From assembly GCA_964546935.1 (NCBI GenBank), contig CAZJLJ010000012.1, forward strand, positions 1 to 64,000: DNA of 64,000 nt. The letters are read 5' to 3'. Positions within the stretch are counted from its first letter, which is position 1. Each line of letters begins with the position of its first letter. This DNA comes from JALYTY01 sp964546935 (GTDB taxonomy: Bacteria; Vulcanimicrobiota; Vulcanimicrobiia; Vulcanimicrobiales; Vulcanimicrobiaceae). A program made the translations under genes and the position numbers. Below are positions 51,058-60,162 of this stretch, in pieces. Below the pieces are notes generated by a model that did not search any database, was not told the DNA's origin, and saw only the letters and a program-made list of their open reading frames with translations.

Positions 51058-52104
51058 ATGGCACTGAAGACACCTCCGCTCGATCACGTCCTCACGCTTA
51101 CCGACAACTGCGGAATCATTCAGCACGCGTTCGAGTCGATCCCAAATCGCTCTACCGGCTACTGCACCGACGACGTTGCGCGCGCGTTTATCGTCGCGTT
51201 AATGCGCGGACGCATCTCGCCGCGCGATCAAGACGCTTCGCGAATTGCGTCGATCTATCTGTCCTTCTTACACGACGCGCAGCTCGATGACGGCCGTTTC
51301 CACAATTTCATGAGTTACGACCGCTGCTGGCTCGATGCCGTCGGCACGCACGATAGCGTAGGCCGGGCGCTCTGGTCGCTTGGCTACGGCGTACGATATG
51401 CGCCCACGGGCGCGTTGCGGCGCGTGTGCCGGCAGCTGCTCGACCGCGGCTTACAAGCAATCGACTGGCTCGACTTTCCGCGCGCCGAGGCCTACACCAT
51501 GATCGGCCTTGCGCATGCGGCCGTGGCTGAAGCGGCACCCGGGTATCGCGCGGCGCTTCGCCAGTTGGCCGATCGTGCCGTCGAACGCCTTAGCGAAAGC
51601 CGCGAAGACGGTTGGACGTGGTTCGAGCACGTGATGACGTACGATAACGCACGATTGCCCGAGGCCCTGATTCGAGCCGGTCTTGTACTGGAAGATGCGA
51701 CCTATGTCGACGCCGGCCGCGCGACGCTAGACTTTTATGAGGGCGTCGTCTTCGAAGACGGCATCTTCGTGCCGATCGGCAACAACGGCTGGTACCGAAA
51801 GGGTGGCCAGCGCGCGCGTTTCGCGCAACAACCACTCGAGGCGGTCGCAATGGTCGATGCGGAACTTGCTGCGTTTGCAGTCGATGAGGATCCGTCGCGA
51901 TTAATTGCTGCAGAATTGGCGCTTGCGTGGTACTACGGCAAAAATAGCCTTGGTGTCGCGATAGCGAGCGGCGGCGGTTGTTATGACGGTCTGGACACCA
52001 CTGGATTGAACCGAAATATGGGTGCCGAATCGACGCTTGCGCACCTGGCCGCAGCATACGCACTTGCGGAACATCGGCAATCCGTACTACGCGTCGCGCG
52101 CTAA
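51058..52104 (+). CDS. (Alpha/alpha)6-toroid protein paired with the GT4 enzyme
   Basis: A 348-residue protein rich in paired helices with family motifs STGYCTDDVARAFIVAL, FHNFMSYDRCWLDAVG, WTWFEHVMTYDNARLPEALI and the acidic SYDR/TYDN segments at positions where toroid glycosidases hold catalytic residues. Such proteins are commonly encoded next to GT4 enzymes and beta-mannan-like sugar genes and are annotated as glycosyltransferase-associated. It has no signal peptide. Start ATG at 51058 is 5 bases after the GT4 stop. A glycan trimming or polymerisation role is inferred. Confidence 0.75.
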   Translation: MALKTPPLDHVLTLTDNCGIIQHAFESIPNRSTGYCTDDVARAFIVALMRGRISPRDQDASRIASIYLSFLHDAQLDDGRFHNFMSYDRCWLDAVGTHDSVGRALWSLGYGVRYAPTGALRRVCRQLLDRGLQAIDWLDFPRAEAYTMIGLAHAAVAEAAPGYRAALRQLADRAVERLSESREDGWTWFEHVMTYDNARLPEALIRAGLVLEDATYVDAGRATLDFYEGVVFEDGIFVPIGNNGWYRKGGQRARFAQQPLEAVAMVDAELAAFAVDEDPSRLIAAELALAWYYGKNSLGVAIASGGGCYDGLDTTGLNRNMGAESTLAHLAAAYALAEHRQSVLRVAR

Positions 52105-52156
52105 TCACCTGATTTTCCAGGCAAAATAGCCATCCGCGGCGAAGATTCGCGAGATG

Positions 52157-54319
52157 ATGATCCTGGAGTCCGAGAAACTTAACGACGTACAAGCAGCGGC
52201 CGTCGAACATTCCGACGGTCCTGTTTTGATATTTGCGGGTGCTGGTAGCGGCAAAACGCGGGTGCTTACGCACCGCATGGCTTACCTCCTCAGCGAACGC
52301 AACGTCGCTCCGGATCGTATTCTTGCGGTCACTTTCACGAACAAAGCCGCCGGCGAAATGAAGTCGCGTCTCGAACGCATGGTCGGTTCGGTTGCACGCG
52401 ATTTGTGGGTCGGTACGTTTCACTCGATGTGCGTGCGCATGCTGCGCCGCGACGGCAGTAAAATCGGCATTTCGCCGAGCTTCGCCATTATCGACGACGC
52501 GGATCAGCGCCAGCTCGTCAAAGAGATCCTAGACGATCTAGATTACGACGAACGGCAGATCTCGGCGGGTGCGTGTCTGCAAGAAATCAGCCGCGCCAAG
52601 AACCAGCTTATTTGGCCGGAGCAGTTCCACGAAAAGCAAACGTCGTTCCTCGGCGAGCGCATGGCGAACGTGTACACCGAGTATCAACGCCGCCTGCAAG
52701 AGTCCAACAGCTTGGATTTCGACGACCTGATCGTTCGCACGATCGACTTGCTTGAAAAAGACAAAGCGACGCGCGAAAAGTATCAGAAGAAGTTTGAGTA
52801 CGTCCTGGTCGACGAGTATCAAGATGTCAACCAAGCGCAGTATCGCCTTGTCGCGTTGCTCGCCGACAAGCACAAGAACATCACCGTCGTGGGTGATGAC
52901 GATCAGTCCATCTATTCGTGGCGCGGCAGCGATTACAAAATGATCCTGCGCTTCGAAGAAGATTTCAAAGGCGCAAAGGTCTTCAAGCTCGAGGAAAACT
53001 ACCGCTCGACGCAGCGAATTCTCGATGCCGCAAACGCACTCGTTTCCAACAACAAGACGCGCGCGTCGAAGAAACTTTTCACGCGTCGCGCCGAGGGCGA
53101 GAGCATCACGGTCTATCCGGCGGCGACCGAACGAGACGAAGCACGCTACGTTACCGAGAAAATCAAAGAAATGGTGCGCGACGGCGCCGCCTATCGCGAT
53201 TTCCTCGTGCTCTATCGTACGAACGCGCAATCCCGCGTTTTCGAAGAAGCGCTCATTGCCGACGGCATTCCGTACCGCGTAGTCGGTGGTGTCGGGTTCT
53301 ACGCTCGCGCAGAAATTAAAGATGTAATCGCTTACCTTCGCTACATAGTCAACCCGGCCGATGCGATTGCGTTTAAGCGCATCGTAAACGTGCCGCGCCG
53401 CGGAATCGGACAACAAACGCTCGCCGCCCTGGTGCAAGCAGCAACCGCGCGTTCGATGTCGGTCGGCGAAGCAATCTTCAACAACGATTTGCTGCGTGAT
53501 GCGGTTCCGAAGAAATTAAAAGAACTCGAGCGCTTCGCCGATCTCATTCGCAACTTCCGCGAGAAGCCCGAAGACATGGGCGTGGCCGATCTCCTTATCT
53601 CCATCATGGAAGAGTCGGGCTACGTTCGCGAACTGCAGGCGGAAGAGACGCACGATGCTCGCGCGAGAATCGAAAATCTCCAAGAGCTCGTCGGCGTTGC
53701 GCGCGAGTATGAAGCCAACGATCCGGAAGCTTCAGTTACCGGCTTCTTGGCGAACATCGCATTGATCAGCGATCTCGATGCGCTTGATGAAGACTCCAGC
53801 TACGTCACCATGATGACGATGCACGGTGCGAAGGGTCTCGAATTTACGCACGTGTTCCTTACGGGACTTGAAGAAGGCGTCTTCCCGCACAGCCGTGCGC
53901 TGACGGACATGACGGAACTCGAAGAAGAGCGCCGTCTTGCGTACGTTGGCGTGACCCGTGCGATGGATCGGCTCTTCCTGACGTACGCTTCGCGCCGTGC
54001 ACTCTACGGCAACACGTACGCCTATCCGAAGTCCCGGTTCATTGAAGAGATGCCGGGGCTCGAAGTCTTGGAGAGCGATAGCGTCGCGCTGCCGCGTCCG
54101 GCCGGCGGCCGTTGGCGCGAAGTCGCGATTCACGAAAGCGCCGGTGCCGGCATGCAGATGGATCTGCAAGACGGCGATCGCGTGCGCCATCCGAAATGGG
54201 GCGAAGGTACGATTCGCAACGTCGTGGGTGCAGGCGGCGACGGCCTGGTGACGATCGACTTCCCGAACGTGGGCCAGAAGATGCTCATGTTGAAATACGC
54301 GCCGCTCGAAAAGATCTAA
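52157..54319 (+). CDS. pcrA: ATP-dependent DNA helicase PcrA/UvrD
   Basis: A 720-residue superfamily 1 helicase. Q motif LNDVQAAAVEHSDGP, motif I FAGAGSGKTRVLTHR (~27-41), Ia AVTFTNKAAGEM, motif II VLVDEYQDVNQAQY, III VGDDDQSIYSWRG, IV LEENYRST, V MTMHGAKGLEF and VI VGVTRAMDRLFLTYA are all present. The C-terminal tail (RVRHPKWGEGTIRNVVGAGG) is the PcrA-type Tudor-like domain. It unwinds DNA 3' to 5' in repair and rolling-circle replication. ATG 52157 preferred over 52154. dapB starts 7 bases later. Confidence 0.95.
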   Translation: MILESEKLNDVQAAAVEHSDGPVLIFAGAGSGKTRVLTHRMAYLLSERNVAPDRILAVTFTNKAAGEMKSRLERMVGSVARDLWVGTFHSMCVRMLRRDGSKIGISPSFAIIDDADQRQLVKEILDDLDYDERQISAGACLQEISRAKNQLIWPEQFHEKQTSFLGERMANVYTEYQRRLQESNSLDFDDLIVRTIDLLEKDKATREKYQKKFEYVLVDEYQDVNQAQYRLVALLADKHKNITVVGDDDQSIYSWRGSDYKMILRFEEDFKGAKVFKLEENYRSTQRILDAANALVSNNKTRASKKLFTRRAEGESITVYPAATERDEARYVTEKIKEMVRDGAAYRDFLVLYRTNAQSRVFEEALIADGIPYRVVGGVGFYARAEIKDVIAYLRYIVNPADAIAFKRIVNVPRRGIGQQTLAALVQAATARSMSVGEAIFNNDLLRDAVPKKLKELERFADLIRNFREKPEDMGVADLLISIMEESGYVRELQAEETHDARARIENLQELVGVAREYEANDPEASVTGFLANIALISDLDALDEDSSYVTMMTMHGAKGLEFTHVFLTGLEEGVFPHSRALTDMTELEEERRLAYVGVTRAMDRLFLTYASRRALYGNTYAYPKSRFIEEMPGLEVLESDSVALPRPAGGRWREVAIHESAGAGMQMDLQDGDRVRHPKWGEGTIRNVVGAGGDGLVTIDFPNVGQKMLMLKYAPLEKI

Positions 54320-54326
54320 ACCTAAG

Positions 54327-55043
54327 ATGACCCGCGTTGCAGTGGCCGGCGTGCTCGGCCGCATGGGGCGCGTCGCTTACTCTGCGCTGCAAAATCTGCC
54401 CGACATTACCTACGTCGGGGGATTTGCACGCAGGGCGGTGCCTGACGAGCGCATCTTCGACGATTTCGAAAAAGTCCTCGAATGCGAGCCGGACGTGTTG
54501 CTGGATCTAACGACTTACCCGAAGAGCGCTGAGATCTCGATGCGAGCGATCGTTCACGGCGTTCGCCCGGTCATCGGTGCGACGGGATGGTCGTTCGAAG
54601 AACGCGACGCTCTCGCAACCTTAGCCGCCGAACGCGGTCTCGGCGCAATGATGGTTCCGAACTTCTCGATCGGCGCCGTGTTGATGATGCGGTTCGCAGA
54701 GCAGGCGGCTCGCTTTTTCCCTACGGCGGCCATCGTAGAGCTTCATCACGATAAGAAGCTAGACAAACCTTCAGGTACCGCAAAGCTTACCGCCGACAAG
54801 ATGGTTGCGGCCGGTTTTCCAAACGAAGTGCCGATAAGCAGCATCCGTCTTCGCGGACTGCTCGCGCATCAAGAAGTGCTTTTCGGCGGCGAGGGCGAGA
54901 CGCTGACGATCCGTCACGATACATCGAGCCGGGATTGCTACGTTCCGGGAATGCTCGCCGCAATTCGCGCCGTTATGCAGATAGAGGGGCTTGTTGTGGG
55001 CCTAGATTCCGTTCTCGCTGAAACTTCGCCGGGGCTAGGGTGA
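54327..55043 (+). CDS. dapB: 4-hydroxy-tetrahydrodipicolinate reductase
   Basis: A 238-residue enzyme of the lysine/diaminopimelate pathway. Dinucleotide site VAVAGVLGRMGRVAYSAL; the conserved VIGATGWSFEERDAL; the substrate/catalytic segment VELHHDKKLDKPSGTA with the His and Lys; and FGGEGETLTIRHDTSSRDCY. It is slightly short for the family because of a compact N-terminal region with few residues between the first strand pair. It is followed directly by asd, whose ATG begins one base after its TGA, so dapB, asd, lysC and dapA form one unit. Confidence 0.94.
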   Translation: MTRVAVAGVLGRMGRVAYSALQNLPDITYVGGFARRAVPDERIFDDFEKVLECEPDVLLDLTTYPKSAEISMRAIVHGVRPVIGATGWSFEERDALATLAAERGLGAMMVPNFSIGAVLMMRFAEQAARFFPTAAIVELHHDKKLDKPSGTAKLTADKMVAAGFPNEVPISSIRLRGLLAHQEVLFGGEGETLTIRHDTSSRDCYVPGMLAAIRAVMQIEGLVVGLDSVLAETSPGLG

Positions 55044-56045
55044 ATGATTGACGTAGCGATTGTCGGGGCGACCGGCGTGGTGGGTGAAACGATTCTTGGC
55101 GTGTTGGAAGAGCGTCGCGTACCCGTTGCGCGGGTCGGTCCGTTCGCGTCGCGCGCCCGCCGGGGCGCCGTCCGCTTTCGCGGAGAGCCCCTGGATGTTG
55201 AAACTGCGAGCGCGGAACGGTTGCGAGATTTCGACGTTGTGTTTTTCGCTAGCGGTGAGGACGCAAGTGAAGCGTATGCTCCGGAATTGATTCAAAACGG
55301 AACGGTGGTAATCGACAACAGTTCCACGTTCCGTATGCGAAACGACGTTCCGCTTGTGATTCCGGAAGTAAACGCGGAAGCCGTTCGTGCCGAACACCGC
55401 TTATTTCCGGTTGCGAATTGTACGGCGATCGTTCTTTGTACCGCTCTAGCGCCGGTGGCACGCGCTGCAGGCCTGAAAACAGTACGCGTTGCCACATACC
55501 AGGCGGCGAGCGGTGCAGGCCGCGCGGGTCTCGATGAACTTCTCGCCGGCGAACGTGCAGTCGTAGATGGCAACATCGAACCGACGCCGCATGTCTTCCC
55601 GCGGGAGCTTGCGCGCAACGTCATTCCGCAAGTCGGCAATTTCGATGAATCGGGTTACAGCGGCGAAGAGCGGAAGGTGCGTGAAGAAACGCGGAAGATG
55701 CTCGGCCTTTCGAATCTGCGGTTGAGCGCAACTACGGTTCGCGTCCCGGTCCGGACGGCGCATTCCGAGGCGGTGTGGTTTGAAACCGACCGCGACACAT
55801 CGGTCGAAGAATTGGCGGAGGCGTTGAGCGCAGCGGCCGGTGTTCTCTTCCATGCCGACGGCCTCATTACGCCGCGAGAAGTTGAAGGCACCGACGAAGT
55901 GCACGTAGCGCGCCTCCGGGCAGAAGACGAAGAGTCGAAACGCAACTTCGCGTTGTGGTGCGTCGGCGATCAACTGCGCAAGGGTGCTGCGACAAACGCC
56001 GTGCAGATCTTGGAACTACTGCTGGCACGCGGGTTCGTAAAGTGA
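55044..56045 (+). CDS. asd: Aspartate-semialdehyde dehydrogenase
   Basis: A 333-residue enzyme reducing aspartyl phosphate to the semialdehyde. NADP site VAIVGATGVVGETILGVLEE; IDNSSTFRMRNDVPLVIPEVN; the active-site Cys in FPVANCTAIVL; the substrate segment TYQAASGAGRAG; and TVRVPVRTAHSEAVW with the catalytic His. Typical length. It comes directly after dapB and its stop overlaps the lysC start (GTGA). Confidence 0.95.
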   Translation: MIDVAIVGATGVVGETILGVLEERRVPVARVGPFASRARRGAVRFRGEPLDVETASAERLRDFDVVFFASGEDASEAYAPELIQNGTVVIDNSSTFRMRNDVPLVIPEVNAEAVRAEHRLFPVANCTAIVLCTALAPVARAAGLKTVRVATYQAASGAGRAGLDELLAGERAVVDGNIEPTPHVFPRELARNVIPQVGNFDESGYSGEERKVREETRKMLGLSNLRLSATTVRVPVRTAHSEAVWFETDRDTSVEELAEALSAAAGVLFHADGLITPREVEGTDEVHVARLRAEDEESKRNFALWCVGDQLRKGAATNAVQILELLLARGFVK

Positions 56046-57262
56046 ACGCGACAATGCGAGCCGCAGTTTTGAAATTCGGCGGAACGTCGGTCGCTTCACC
56101 GGAGCAACGCGCGATTGCCATTCAGCGCATTCGCGATGCTCGCGAAGCCGGGTTCGCCACCGTCGCCGTCGTTTCGGCGATGGGGCGTGCACCGGATCCA
56201 TATGCCACCGATACGTTGCTAACTTTGATAGATGGCCGCGCCGGCAGTGCAAACGCCGATTTACTTCTTGCGTGCGGTGAAACGATCGCTGCCGCCGTCT
56301 TCGCAGAAGATCTCTGCGCAAACGGAATCGCGGCGCAGGCGCTTAGCGGCGTTCAGGCCGGCATCTTAACGAATGGCGTTCATGGAGACGCAAGCATTGC
56401 CGGTGTCGATCCGGCGCGCATCCAAGATCTACTCCAGAAAGAAATCGTACCCGTGGTCGCCGGATTCCAGGGCGCAGCGAGCGACGGAACCGTCACTACG
56501 TTGGGACGCGGCGGCACCGATCTCTCGGCAATTGCGATCGGACATGCGCTAGCGGCCGAGCGCGTCGACATTTACACCGACGTCAGCGGTGCAATGACGG
56601 CCGATCCTCGCCGCATTCCCGAGGCGCGAACCATCGACACTGCGTCGCTCGAAGAAATGTCGGAGCTCGCCGAACACGGCGCAAAGGTGATGCACCACAA
56701 AGCCGCCGCGTATGCAGAGCAACGTGCAACGCCGTACGCGATCAAAGGTTTGCAAACCGATCGCGGCACAGTCGTCGACGATTCGCTGCACCATGCGCGT
56801 CCCGTTACCGGCGTTACGGCAACGGGCCGCCTCACATGGATTCGTGTTATTCGCGGTGATATCGAAAACCCGACGCAGCGGATGCAAACGGAGCTGGAGA
56901 TGTTCCGCCGGCTTGCAGAAGGCGGAGTTTCAATCGACCAAGTTTCGATCAACCAATCCGGCGTAGCGTTCGTCGTTCAAGGCGATCGCGGCAACGACGT
57001 TCGTGGTTTATTGGGCGATTTGAACCTGGCGGTACGGGTACGCGAGGGATGTTCGAAGCTCTCGATTGTCGGCGCCGGTATGCGTGGTACACCGGGTGTC
57101 GTGTATCAAATCGTCACCGCGCTCTCGAAAGCCAACGTGGAGATAATCCACGCCACCGATAGCAACATCACCGTGTCGGTGCTTGTTCCCGAAGCGGACG
57201 TCACGCGAGCGGAACAAGCGGTTCACGATTACTTCCAGCTCGCAACAGGGGAACAAGGATGA
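56042..57262 (+). CDS. lysC: Aspartate kinase
   Basis: A 406-residue kinase for the first step of the aspartate pathway. KFGGTSVASPEQRAIAI opens the kinase domain; VVAGFQGAASDGTVTTLGRG holds the catalytic segment, followed by YTDVSGAMTADPR. Two ACT domains follow from ~290 (IRVIRGDIENPTQRMQTELE, MRGTPGVVYQIVTALSKANV), which give feedback control by lysine or threonine in relatives. The GTG at 56042 overlaps the asd stop; an ATG at 56054 is the alternative start. The stop overlaps dapA. Confidence 0.94.
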   Translation: MNATMRAAVLKFGGTSVASPEQRAIAIQRIRDAREAGFATVAVVSAMGRAPDPYATDTLLTLIDGRAGSANADLLLACGETIAAAVFAEDLCANGIAAQALSGVQAGILTNGVHGDASIAGVDPARIQDLLQKEIVPVVAGFQGAASDGTVTTLGRGGTDLSAIAIGHALAAERVDIYTDVSGAMTADPRRIPEARTIDTASLEEMSELAEHGAKVMHHKAAAYAEQRATPYAIKGLQTDRGTVVDDSLHHARPVTGVTATGRLTWIRVIRGDIENPTQRMQTELEMFRRLAEGGVSIDQVSINQSGVAFVVQGDRGNDVRGLLGDLNLAVRVREGCSKLSIVGAGMRGTPGVVYQIVTALSKANVEIIHATDSNITVSVLVPEADVTRAEQAVHDYFQLATGEQG

Positions 57263-58152
57263 GCGGCTTAGGCACTATCATCACGGCAATGATTACGCCG
57301 TTCGAAGAACGAGGCGCATTGAACGTTCGCGAAGCGCAACGGTTGGCGAAATGGCTTGTCGATCGCGGCAACGACGGTTTGGTAGTCGCCGGTTCTACCG
57401 GCGAAGGCATGACGCTCGACGCTGAAGAGCGTTCCGAGCTAATTGGTGCGGTGAAAGAAGCGGTCGCCGGCCGCGCCGCGGTGATTGCAAACGTGGGAAC
57501 GAGCGACACGCGCTCCACGATTGCGGCCGCAAAGCAGGCGCAGAGTGCCGGCGCCGACGCGATCCTGGTGGTCATTCCGCCCTACAGCAAACCTCCGCAG
57601 AGTGGAATGCTTTCACACTTCGGTGCGGTAGCCGATGCGGTGCCGCTGCCGCTAGTTGTTTACAATATCCCGGGACGCACGGCGGCAAATATGCTGCCGG
57701 AAACGCTCCTCGAATTGGCACGCCGGCATAAGAACGTCGTGGGCGTGAAAGAGTCGAGCGGCGATATGAACCAAATTGCAACGGTGGTGCGCGATCGCGG
57801 CGAAGGTTTCAGGGTTTGGGCCGGTGACGATTATCTCTTCTTGCCCGCGCTTGCGGTCGGTGCCGACGGCGTAGTAGGCGTCGCTTCGCACCTTTGCTCG
57901 CCCGAGTACGCGCAAATGCTTGCGGCGTACCGCTCAGGCGACGTAACGCGCGCCGCAGAGATCCACCGATCACTCCTCGGTTTGATGAATGCGCTCTTTG
58001 CGACTTCCAATCCGATTCCGGTAAAGTGGGCGATGAATCAGCTCGGCTTCAATGCCGGTGCTTGCCGTTCGCCGCTCGATGCGATTCCGGACGCTGTAGC
58101 ATCGCGACTCCAGCCGCTGATCGCTCCATACCGTAACGCAACGACGGTCTAA
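57259..58152 (+). CDS. dapA: 4-hydroxy-tetrahydrodipicolinate synthase
   Basis: A 297-residue (beta/alpha)8 enzyme condensing pyruvate with aspartate semialdehyde. GLGTIITAMITPFEERGALN; the VVAGSTGEGMTLDAEER loop with Thr-Thr/Ser counterpart; the Tyr in VVIPPYSKPPQSG and in LVVYNIPGRTA; and the Schiff-base Lys in VGVKESSGDMNQI. Length is standard. ATGA overlaps with lysC upstream and wecG-like downstream. With dapB, asd and lysC this supplies diaminopimelate for peptidoglycan and lysine. Confidence 0.95.
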   Translation: MSGLGTIITAMITPFEERGALNVREAQRLAKWLVDRGNDGLVVAGSTGEGMTLDAEERSELIGAVKEAVAGRAAVIANVGTSDTRSTIAAAKQAQSAGADAILVVIPPYSKPPQSGMLSHFGAVADAVPLPLVVYNIPGRTAANMLPETLLELARRHKNVVGVKESSGDMNQIATVVRDRGEGFRVWAGDDYLFLPALAVGADGVVGVASHLCSPEYAQMLAAYRSGDVTRAAEIHRSLLGLMNALFATSNPIPVKWAMNQLGFNAGACRSPLDAIPDAVASRLQPLIAPYRNATTV

Positions 58153-58910
58153 TGACGTCTCTCGAAATCCTGGGCTGCCGGCTCGATGCCATCGATGCCG
58201 ACGAAGCAACGCGCCGCGTCATCGAATACGCCCGCGACGATCGTTCCGCGGCGCAAGTCGTTACGCTGGGAACCGAGATGGTCGTGTTGGCGCAGAGTGA
58301 CGAAGCTTTCCGGCAGATCGTCAATCGTAGCGCGCTTTCGCTGTGCGACACGATCGGATTGCTCGCGGTTGCCCGGCGGCGTGGCGCGCCGATTCACGAA
58401 CGCGTTACAGGCGTCGAATTGCTGGAACATCTGTGCGCGAGTGCTGCGCGAGAAAACGTTCCTGTATTTTTCTTCGGTGGTGCAGAAGGCGTCGCCGCCG
58501 ACGCTGCGGCGATTCTGGAGTCCCGCTTCGCTGGCTTGCCGGTTGCCGGAACCCGTAACGGATTTTTCACGACGGAAGACATCCCGGGAATCGTCGAACA
58601 AATACGCAAAAGTGGGGCGAAGCTGCTCTTTGCCGGTTTGGGATCGCCACGTCAGGAGTTTTGGCTTGCCGAAAACTTGCGAGCGACCGGTTGCGGTGCC
58701 GGAATCGGCGTGGGCGGCTCGTTCGACGTTATCAGTGGACGCGTAGAGCGAGCTCCGTTGTTGTGGCGGCGAATGGGCTTAGAATGGCTGTACCGGCTTC
58801 TTCGGGAGCCGCACCGTTGGCGCCGTCAGTTGGCGTTGCCATACTTCGTTTGGCTGATTGCGCTTGACCGCTTAGGGATTGGTGTGAGGAAGGGAACAAC
58901 CAGCACGTGA
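58152..58910 (+). CDS. WecG/TagA/CpsF-family glycosyltransferase (GT26)
   Basis: A 252-residue enzyme. Family landmarks in order: ILGCRLDAIDADEATRRVIE, VTLGTEMVVLAQSDEAFRQI, LCDTIGLLAVARRRGAPIHE, VPVFFFGGAEGVAADAAAIL, LLFAGLGSPRQEFWLAEN and GIGVGGSFDVISGRVERAPL, closing with an Arg-rich helix that touches the membrane (WLYRLLREPHRWRRQ). It adds a ManNAc-type sugar to an undecaprenyl-linked glycan. Coupled to dapA (overlap at 58152) and to the next gene (GTGA). Confidence 0.93.
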   Translation: MTSLEILGCRLDAIDADEATRRVIEYARDDRSAAQVVTLGTEMVVLAQSDEAFRQIVNRSALSLCDTIGLLAVARRRGAPIHERVTGVELLEHLCASAARENVPVFFFGGAEGVAADAAAILESRFAGLPVAGTRNGFFTTEDIPGIVEQIRKSGAKLLFAGLGSPRQEFWLAENLRATGCGAGIGVGGSFDVISGRVERAPLLWRRMGLEWLYRLLREPHRWRRQLALPYFVWLIALDRLGIGVRKGTTST

Positions 58911-59941
58911 AAGCGATGATTCTTGCCGGCGGGCTATCTACGCGTTTGTATCCGCTTACCAAGCAGGTACCAAAGCCGCTCGTTCCGGTCGCCGGTAAGC
59001 CGAATGCCGTGCATCTGATTCATTATCTGCACGCGTACGGCTTCGATGAAATCATCATCAACGTCCACTATCTTGCCGACGCAATTACGAGCACGCTTGG
59101 AAATGGATCGCAGTTCGGCGTGCGTCTGGAGTACTCACACGAACCGGAGCTCTTGGGAAGCGCCGGCGGTGTGAAGCAAGTCCAACGTTTTTTCGGCGAC
59201 GAGCAATTCGTCGTTGTAGGATGCGACGATTTGACCGATTTGCCGTTGGACCGGTTGCTGCAAATGCACAACGAGAAGAAGGCGATTGCAACGATCGGGC
59301 TAGTCGAACGCGAGCGGGTCGATCAATACGGTGTCGTGGTGCTGGATGAAGAAAATCGCATCACCGGTTTTCAGGAGAAACCGGCTCCGGGCACCGAGCG
59401 CAGCAAGCTCGTGAACACTGGAATTTACGCGTTCTCACCGGAGATCTTCGCGCACATTCCATCTGCTGAATTTTACGATTTCGGCAAACAAGTTTTTCCT
59501 GAATTGCAAACGCAAAGCTTACCATTTTACGGCTTCGATGCACGCGATGCATACTGGTGCGATATCGGAACGCCGGATGAATACTGGCGCGCAAGCAGCG
59601 ACCTGGTCAACGGACGATTCAAGATTCCCGACACGCGAGCGAACGGGCCGGATCCCAGCGCCCAAATCGCACGTAGTGCAAAGGTGGATCCGAACGTCTG
59701 GATCGGAGCCGACGCCAGAATCGGAGATAACGTCCGAATTGCAGGACCGTCGGTGATCGGCGACCGCGTCGTTATCGAAGACGGCGCTAGCCTGAATCGC
59801 GCAATCATTTGGGAAGGCTCCACAGTCGGCGCCAACGCCTCTCTAGCTGACACGATCGTCGGCATCCGCTATATCGTCGATCCGGGCACCACGCTAAACG
59901 AAGCCATCGTCGCGAACGAAGAAGTGCCGCAACCCCGTTAA
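58907..59941 (+). CDS. Nucleotide-sugar pyrophosphorylase with beta-helix domain
   Basis: A 344-residue paralogue of the enzyme at 48605-49687. It opens MKAMILAGGLSTRLYPLTKQ and has PKPLVPVAGKPN, FVVVGCDDLTDLPLDRLL (Asp-Asp metal site), ITGFQEKPAPGTE and the hexapeptide repeats IGADARIGDNVRIAGPSVIG. The GTG start overlaps the wecG-like stop by GTGA, so it is the seventh gene of a coupled run that began with pcrA or dapB. Substrate unknown; likely feeds the GT26 reaction. Confidence 0.9.
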   Translation: MKAMILAGGLSTRLYPLTKQVPKPLVPVAGKPNAVHLIHYLHAYGFDEIIINVHYLADAITSTLGNGSQFGVRLEYSHEPELLGSAGGVKQVQRFFGDEQFVVVGCDDLTDLPLDRLLQMHNEKKAIATIGLVERERVDQYGVVVLDEENRITGFQEKPAPGTERSKLVNTGIYAFSPEIFAHIPSAEFYDFGKQVFPELQTQSLPFYGFDARDAYWCDIGTPDEYWRASSDLVNGRFKIPDTRANGPDPSAQIARSAKVDPNVWIGADARIGDNVRIAGPSVIGDRVVIEDGASLNRAIIWEGSTVGANASLADTIVGIRYIVDPGTTLNEAIVANEEVPQPR

Positions 59942-59963
59942 GTTGCCTCGAGTAGTCATCTGA

Positions 59964-60105
59964 TCACCACACGAAGTGGTGAGGGAACGCAGCACACGAT
60001 GTGCGNNNNNNNNNNNNNNNNNNNNNNNNNNNNNNNNNNNNNNNNNNNNNNNNNNNNNNNNNNNNNNNNNNNNNNNNNNNNNNNNNNNNNNNNNNNNNNN
60101 NNNNN
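59964..60105. other. Two short hairpins next to a scaffold gap
   Basis: TCACCAC/GTGGTGA (59964-59970 with 59976-59982, loop ACGAA) and GCACA/TGTGC (59992-59996 with 60000-60004) lie just before 100 N (60006-60105). The flanks are not identical, so real sequence may be missing. The hairpins could belong to a structured RNA cut by the gap, or be chance. Confidence 0.35.
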
Positions 60106-60162
60106 CTAAGCTCACGATGACAGTGGGCTAGCGCTAAACAACACGTGCGTGATAGTTCGAGG

